Notes under the pieces: model-generated | Seen by the model: the letters and a program-made list of their open reading frames with translations, nothing else | The model's database searches: none | Told to the model about the DNA's origin: nothing | Shown here: positions 34,666-38,838 of the stretch, piece by piece | Position numbering within the stretch: position 1 is the first letter of the stretch | How the letters are laid out: every line of letters starts with the position of its first letter | Made by a program: the position numbers and the translations under genes | NCBI GenBank assembly: GCA_002344525.1 | Contig: DDTJ01000022.1 | Coordinates: 1-38,838 of the forward strand | Origin: Akkermansiaceae bacterium UBA2367 | GTDB taxonomy: Bacteria; Verrucomicrobiota; Verrucomicrobiia; Verrucomicrobiales; DEV007 | DNA length: 38,838 bases | Reading direction: 5' to 3'

Positions 34666-35949
34666 ATGCAGAACGATTTCTACGGAGACTGCGACCGGGA
34701 GCGGATCGAGGGCGAGGCGGCGCTCCGTGAAGGCGAGCACCGCGGCCCCTTCCAGATCGACCGCGACCGCATCATCCACACCTCCGCTTTCCGCCGCCTC
34801 CAGAACAAGACGCAGGTCTTCTTCAGCGGCGAATACGACTTCTACCGCACCCGCCTGACCCACTCCATCGAGGTCGCGCAGATCGGGCGCAGCCTCTGCG
34901 ACCGCCTCAACCGCACCTCCCCGCTGCTCGGGCCGGGGCATTGCCTCGACGCCGATCTGGTCGAGGCGGCCTGCCTCGCTCACGACATCGGGCACCCGCC
35001 TTTCGGCCACACAGGGGAGCGCACGCTGCACCGGCTCATGGAACCCTACGGCGGGTTCGAGGGCAACGCGCAGACCCTGCGCATCCTGACGAAGATCCTT
35101 TTCGGCCCCGGCCGGGGGATGAACCCGACCCGCGCCCTCCTCGACGGCGTCCTGAAATACAAGACCCTCCACGGCGATGTCGAGGAGCAGCGGAACCACT
35201 TCCTCTACGCGGACCAGGCCGCCGTGCTCGACTTCGTGACCGCGGGTCGCCCTTTCCCCCGGAGCCTACCGTCCGGAGCGGCCCGCAACGGCTTCCGCTC
35301 CATCGAGTGCCGCATCATGGACTGGGCCGACGACACCGCGTATTCCCTCCACGACATCGCCGACGGGATCGAGGCAGGCTTCATCCGCATCGACGGGATC
35401 GAACGATGGGCCTCCGCGCAGCCCCTGACGGAGTCCGAGGGAAAACGCCTCGAAGAACTCATCGCCGCGATCCGGCGGGGTCGGGTCGAATCGACCGTCG
35501 GCAAGAAGATCGGCCGTTTCATCGGCGCGGCGGAACTGGTCGAGGCCGATTCGTCCGATGCCTTTCTCGCCGATCTCAGCGCCCGCCATCGCTACCGTCT
35601 CGCCATCGACCCCGGGGTGAAGGAGGAATGCGCCCTCTACAAGCGGCTCGCCCTCGACCTCGTTTTCCGCAGCCGCCAGCTCCAGCAACTCGATCGCAAG
35701 TCCGACTACATCCTCTCACGGCTTTTCGGCGTCTTCGCCGAGATCTACATCGTGCCGGACAAACCCGGACGCGGTCACTACCGGCTTCTCTCCGACGAGG
35801 AGGAAGCCCTCGTCTTCTCCCAGCCCGACGAGGCCGCGCGCGCCCGCGTCGTCTGCGACGTGCTCGCGAAGATGACCGACGGCATCGCCTCGCGCACCTA
35901 CCGCCGCCTCTTCGACGCCGACTTCGGGTCCATCGTCGATCTGGTGTGA
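34666..35949 (+). CDS. dgt: Deoxyguanosinetriphosphate triphosphohydrolase-like protein
   Basis: A 427-aa HD-superfamily dNTPase that splits dGTP to deoxyguanosine and triphosphate. The metal site is His66 in RLTHSIEVAQ, His106-Asp107 in LAHDIGHPPFGHTGE and a later Asp in RIMDWADDTAYSLHDIADG. The N-terminal RIIHTSAFRRLQNKTQVF is a strong family signature. Length is between type I and type II proteins. dNTPases of this kind can act in phage defence or dNTP balance, but no partner suggests which. Followed by a family-B repeat 18 bases on. Confidence 0.93.
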   Translation: MQNDFYGDCDRERIEGEAALREGEHRGPFQIDRDRIIHTSAFRRLQNKTQVFFSGEYDFYRTRLTHSIEVAQIGRSLCDRLNRTSPLLGPGHCLDADLVEAACLAHDIGHPPFGHTGERTLHRLMEPYGGFEGNAQTLRILTKILFGPGRGMNPTRALLDGVLKYKTLHGDVEEQRNHFLYADQAAVLDFVTAGRPFPRSLPSGAARNGFRSIECRIMDWADDTAYSLHDIADGIEAGFIRIDGIERWASAQPLTESEGKRLEELIAAIRRGRVESTVGKKIGRFIGAAELVEADSSDAFLADLSARHRYRLAIDPGVKEECALYKRLALDLVFRSRQLQQLDRKSDYILSRLFGVFAEIYIVPDKPGRGHYRLLSDEEEALVFSQPDEAARARVVCDVLAKMTDGIASRTYRRLFDADFGSIVDLV

Positions 35950-35966
35950 GCGGGGGAGGCGGAACC

Positions 35967-36039
35967 TGTAGCCGAGGCCATCGACCTCGGTCGGGCATCG
36001 TTTGGGCGTTCGATCCGGCCTCACTGAGGCCAACGACAG
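35967..36039 (+). repeat. 73-bp dispersed repeat, family B copy 2
   Basis: Starts TGTAGCCGAGGCCATCGACC, 18 bases after the dgt stop. It matches the minus strand of 12450-12522 with 61 of 73 positions identical and no gaps. The stem CCGAGG...CCTCGG and GGCCT...AGGCC give two small hairpins. The far end (CAACGACAG) has lost the terminal inverted repeat seen in copy 1. Confidence 0.85.
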
Positions 36040-36061
36040 CAATGTCGCGTTCTTCGTCATC

Positions 36062-36730
36062 TCACCCGACCAGCTCCAGCAGTTCCCCCGGCGTTTCGAC
36101 AATCCGCTCCGCTCCCGCCGCGAGCAGTTCCTCCACCGGACGGAAGCCCCAAGCCACACCGATGCCGCTCATCCCAGCGTTCTTCGCGGTCTGCATGTCC
36201 ACGTCGGAGTCGCCGACGAAAAGACATTCGCCCGGCGACACTGCGAGCTTGGTGGCGGCCTCCAGCGCTCCGGCGGGATCGGGCTTGCGGGAGTGGCCTT
36301 CGCGATGGCCGAGGACCACGTTCCACGCCCAATCACCGAGGAAGGCCTCGACGCATTTCACGGTGAAATCGTGCGCCTTGTTCGAGACAACGCCGATGGG
36401 CACCCGGTCCGCGACGAGGCGGTCGAGCAATTCCGCGGTGCCGGGAAAGGGCGCGGTCGTGTTCTGCCAGTTCCGCTCGTAGGCGGCGCGGTATTCGGAG
36501 AGCACGGCCTCGACCTCCGCGTCCGTCGCGGGCTTGCGACCCTCGGGAAAAATGTCGCGAGCGAGGCTGGCCATGCCGTTGCCGACGAAGGTCCGGTAAG
36601 CGTCGAGCGGATGCGTGGGAAAGCCACGGCTCGCAAGCACCGCGTTCCCCGAGTCGGCGAGATCCCGAAGCGTGTCCAGCAGCGTGCCGTCGAGGTCGAA
36701 GAGGATGGCTTTGGCGCGGGTGCTATTCAT
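36062..36730 (-). CDS. gph: Phosphoglycolate phosphatase (HAD family)
   Basis: A 222-aa HAD hydrolase removing phosphate from 2-phosphoglycolate, which arises from DNA repair or RubisCO oxygenation. Motif I is FDLDGTLLD (Asp12 and Asp14), motif II GVVSNKAHD, motif III in HSRKPDPAGAL, motif IV FVGDSDVDMQTAKNAG. The cap domain is of the C1 (Gph) size. The start at 36730 is preferred because motif I follows at the usual distance. A 34-base repeat arm abuts the start codon directly, leaving no Shine-Dalgarno sequence. It follows leuA on the same strand. Assignment as Gph rather than another HAD is likely but not proven. Confidence 0.82.
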   Translation of the reverse strand: MNSTRAKAILFDLDGTLLDTLRDLADSGNAVLASRGFPTHPLDAYRTFVGNGMASLARDIFPEGRKPATDAEVEAVLSEYRAAYERNWQNTTAPFPGTAELLDRLVADRVPIGVVSNKAHDFTVKCVEAFLGDWAWNVVLGHREGHSRKPDPAGALEAATKLAVSPGECLFVGDSDVDMQTAKNAGMSGIGVAWGFRPVEELLAAGAERIVETPGELLELVG

Positions 36731-36865
36731 TTTTGGACCGCTGATTGGGCTGATTTCCGCTGATTGTTCATGAAGACGAGGGGCTGAGGTGGCCGAAGAG
36801 CGAACGGAAAACAATCAAAACCTTCCCGAAGATCAGCGGAAATCAGCCCAATCAGCGGTCCAAAA
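36731..36865. repeat. Perfect 34-bp inverted repeat between leuA and gph
   Basis: The left arm is 36731-36764 (starts TTTTGGACCGCTGATTGG) and the right arm is 36832-36865; they are exact reverse complements separated by 67 bases. Within the arm the word GCTGATT recurs three times. The left arm begins at the base next to the gph start codon. The right arm ends 17 bases from the leuA stop. The transcript would fold into a very stable hairpin, so it may end leuA transcription or cap gph expression. Confidence 0.95.
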
Positions 36866-36882
36866 TCCCCCTAAGCCGGGCA

Positions 36883-38574
36883 TCATGCCTCCGCATGTTG
36901 CAGGTTCCACGCCGAGACGAGCGCCTTCAGCCCCGCCATCTCGATGGAAGGATCGATGCCGCAGCCCCAGACGAGGCTGCTGTCGACGAGGCTCTGGATC
37001 TGCACATAGGCCGCCGAGTCGGCGTCCGATCCGCCGCGCAGGGCGTGGCTGCGGTAGTCGGTGACCTTGAAGTCCTTGTGCCCCGCCTCTTCGAGGAAGT
37101 GGACGAAGGCGTTGATCGGCCCGTTGCCGCGCCCTTCTCCGCGCACGGTCTCGCCGTTCAGCTCGATGGCGGCATGGCAGACGACCTCCCCCTTCTTCTC
37201 CGTGTGGTCGAGTTCGAAATCGACCAGGTTCATCGGCGAGCCGAGGTTGGCGAACTTCTCGAAGAAGAGTTCGCCGATCTCGTCGTTCGACAGCTCGCGG
37301 CCCTCCGCGTCGGCGTGGCCGTAGATGTAGCTGCCCACCTGCGGATGCATCGTCTTGGGCAGGTCGAAGCCGTGCTCACGGTCGAGGACATAGGCGATGC
37401 CACCCTTGCCGCTCTGGCTGTTGATGCGGATGATGGCCTCGTAGCTGCGACCCACATCCTGCGGATCAATCGTCAGATAGGGCACACCCCAGGGGATGTC
37501 CGGATTCTCCTTCGTCTCGCGCTCGCGGCGGTCGAAGCCCTTCTTGATCGCGTCCTGATGCGAGCCGGAGAAGGCGGTGAAGACCAGTTCGCCGACGTAG
37601 GGATGCCGCTCGCCGACGGTCATGCGGGTGACGCGCTCGTAGACGCGGCGCAGCGTGGGCAGGTCGGAGAAGTCCAGCCCCGTGGGGATGCCGTGGCTGT
37701 TCATGTTCAGCGCCACGTTGACGATGTCGAGGTTCCCGGTGCGCTCGCCGTTGCCGAAGAGCGTGCCCTCGACGCGGTCGGCGCCGGCCATCAGGCCCAG
37801 CTCGGTCGCGGCGGTGCCGGTGCCCCGGTCGTTGTGGGTGTGCAGCGAGACGAGCAGCGACTCGCGGTTCTTCAAATGGCGGCACATCCACTCGATCATG
37901 TCGGCGTGGATGTTCGGCGTGGTCCACTGCACCGTGTCGGGCAGGTTGACGATCATCTTTTTCTCCGCCGTCGGCTGCCAGATGTCGATGACCGCGTTGC
38001 AGCATTCCAAGGCGAAATCCAGCTCGGTGTCGGAGAAGGACTCGGGCGAATACTGGAGGACGACCTCGGTGCGCGGGATCGTCGGGACCAGCTCCTTGAC
38101 CAGCTTCGCGGCCTCCACCGCGATGTCGCGGATCTGCTCGCGGCTGGCGTCGCCGAAGGTCACGCGCCGTTGCAGCGGCGAGGTCGAGTTGTAGATGTGG
38201 ACGATGGCCCGCTTCGCCCCGTCGATGGCCTCGAAGGTCCGGCGGATGAGGTGGTCGCGGGTCTGCACCAGCACCTGGATGGTCACGTCGTCGGGGATGC
38301 GGTCCTCGTCGATGAGGCGGCGCAGGAAGTTGAACTCCGTGTCCGCGGCGGAGGGGAAACCGACCTCGATCTGCTTGAATCCGACGCCGCAGAGCACGTC
38401 GAAGAATTCGAGCTTCTCCTCCACCGACATGGGCTGCGGGAGCGCCTGGTTCCCGTCGCGAAGGTCCACGCTGCACCAGATCGGGGCCTGCGTGATGGTG
38501 CGGTCCGGCCACTGCCGGTCCGGCAACGAGACCGGCGGGAAGGGCCGGTACTTGCGGATGGATTCGGGTTTCAT
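36883..38574 (-). CDS. leuA: 2-isopropylmalate synthase
   Basis: A 563-aa enzyme of the long (actinobacterial/yeast-type) LeuA branch, condensing acetyl-CoA with 2-oxoisovalerate in the first committed step of leucine synthesis. The barrel motif is SVDLRDGNQALPQPM and the metal motif HTHNDRGTGTA. The C-terminal regulatory domain (about 430-563) has the expected EGRGNGPINAF segment. The start at 38574 lacks a Shine-Dalgarno sequence. A Leu-rich small ORF lies about 100 bases upstream. Feedback by leucine is likely from the family; leader control is speculative. Confidence 0.96.
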   Translation of the reverse strand: MKPESIRKYRPFPPVSLPDRQWPDRTITQAPIWCSVDLRDGNQALPQPMSVEEKLEFFDVLCGVGFKQIEVGFPSAADTEFNFLRRLIDEDRIPDDVTIQVLVQTRDHLIRRTFEAIDGAKRAIVHIYNSTSPLQRRVTFGDASREQIRDIAVEAAKLVKELVPTIPRTEVVLQYSPESFSDTELDFALECCNAVIDIWQPTAEKKMIVNLPDTVQWTTPNIHADMIEWMCRHLKNRESLLVSLHTHNDRGTGTAATELGLMAGADRVEGTLFGNGERTGNLDIVNVALNMNSHGIPTGLDFSDLPTLRRVYERVTRMTVGERHPYVGELVFTAFSGSHQDAIKKGFDRRERETKENPDIPWGVPYLTIDPQDVGRSYEAIIRINSQSGKGGIAYVLDREHGFDLPKTMHPQVGSYIYGHADAEGRELSNDEIGELFFEKFANLGSPMNLVDFELDHTEKKGEVVCHAAIELNGETVRGEGRGNGPINAFVHFLEEAGHKDFKVTDYRSHALRGGSDADSAAYVQIQSLVDSSLVWGCGIDPSIEMAGLKALVSAWNLQHAEA

Positions 38575-38672
38575 GGGAGCTGGGTTTGACTAAAGGGGAA
38601 AACGGATCGGGACGCAATTCACCCGTGCGGGACGGGAGGCGGAAGTTGGGAAAAGGACACGTTTCTCGGCGA

Positions 38673-38744
38673 TCAGCCGAGGAGCACCAGACCGAGCGAA
38701 AGCGCGGCGAGCGGGAGGAGGGTGCGATGTGTCGTGGAGTTCAT
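38673..38744 (-). CDS. Leu-rich 23-aa ORF upstream of leuA, possible leader peptide
   Basis: The frame begins MNSTTHRTLLPLAALSLG and ends LVLLG-stop; 8 of 23 residues are Leu, including adjacent pairs. It ends 98 bases before leuA. Leu-rich leader peptides are a classical way to control leucine genes, but the spacer shows no hairpin followed by a U-run that I can identify. The ATG lies in a fragment of the CACGGATGAAC repeat (38739-38753), so it may be a chance frame. It could also be a tiny hydrophobic peptide. Confidence 0.3.
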   Translation of the reverse strand: MNSTTHRTLLPLAALSLGLVLLG

Positions 38745-38838
38745 CCGTGGTTCCTACGGTAGGGGTAATCTTCCGGCTGTCCAGTTGCAAATTCCGGTGT
38801 GGATTGTGCGGGATTTTGACCACGAATGAACACGGATG
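38739..38838. repeat. Partial inverted repeat of the CACGGATGAACACG family at the window end
   Basis: TTCATCCGTGG at 38740-38750 faces CCACGAATGAACACGGATG at 38820-38838 in inverted orientation, with 10 of 11 matching positions in the core. The element runs into the window edge and is incomplete. It belongs with 8087-8167. Between the arms is the presumed promoter region of leuA. Confidence 0.7.

Noticed and set aside
38590..38823. A 77-codon minus-strand frame beyond leuA
   Set aside because: No start signal or motif; composition like untranslated sequence, and it runs through repeats.

Overview
This is a GC-rich, gene-dense piece of bacterial chromosome carrying about 37 protein-coding genes and no rRNA or tRNA gene that I can recognise. 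Gene content (single-chain GlyRS, actinobacterial-length LeuA, GlcD/GlcF without GlcE, GMC oxidoreductase with a gluconate-dehydrogenase subunit-3 partner, DUF456, ECF sigma factor) together with many short word-like intergenic repeats suggests a member of the Verrucomicrobiota or a close PVC relative. That assignment is inference; no marker settles it.

Layout. 1-4.9 kb: a possible truncated ORF, a large secreted TPR-CHAT protease-like protein, a YihX-type HAD phosphatase and a secreted HELAH zinc metallopeptidase. 5.0-6.2 kb: nuoB-nuoC, separated from the rest of complex I and preceded by a perfect CRP-type palindrome. 6.3-9.6 kb: a leftward glcD-glcF-mauE operon for glycolate (or another 2-hydroxy acid) oxidation. 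9.9-14.5 kb: a Sel1-repeat protein, an orphan E1-alpha dehydrogenase subunit, proC, a secreted unknown and dinB. 14.5-15.6 kb: the only gene-poor stretch, holding a decayed potD 3' end, repeats, a 40-aa lipoprotein gene and an intrinsic terminator. 15.6-23.3 kb: ftsH, an ECF sigma factor, rph, lpxK, DUF456 and a three-domain NDH-2/cNMP-binding/CBS fusion. 23.5-29.2 kb: glyQS, an HPr-like protein with Lys at the catalytic His position, rpmB, a faintly UreF-like protein, clpS, DUF1287 and gpmI. 29.3-38.6 kb: a GMC dehydrogenase pair, a TIM-barrel isomerase, rhlE, a DoxX-like protein, dgt, gph and leuA, with a Leu-rich small ORF upstream of leuA.

Themes. Most genes are core housekeeping in short units of mixed orientation. 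Respiratory entry points recur: NuoBC, an NDH-2 with regulatory domains, glycolate oxidase and the GMC dehydrogenase. Gph makes glycolate and GlcDF would consume it, so the two may form one salvage route although they are 27 kb apart. The most unusual layer is intergenic. At least five short repeat families sit directly on gene ends, and in four genes (glcD, lpxK, ndh, glyQS) the stop codon lies inside a repeat copy. No mobile-element transposase, CRISPR array or classical defence island is visible. The best candidates for undescribed biology are the HPr-K15 protein, the NDH-2 fusion, the CRP-site-nuoBC arrangement, the secreted CHAT protein and the stop-codon-associated repeats.
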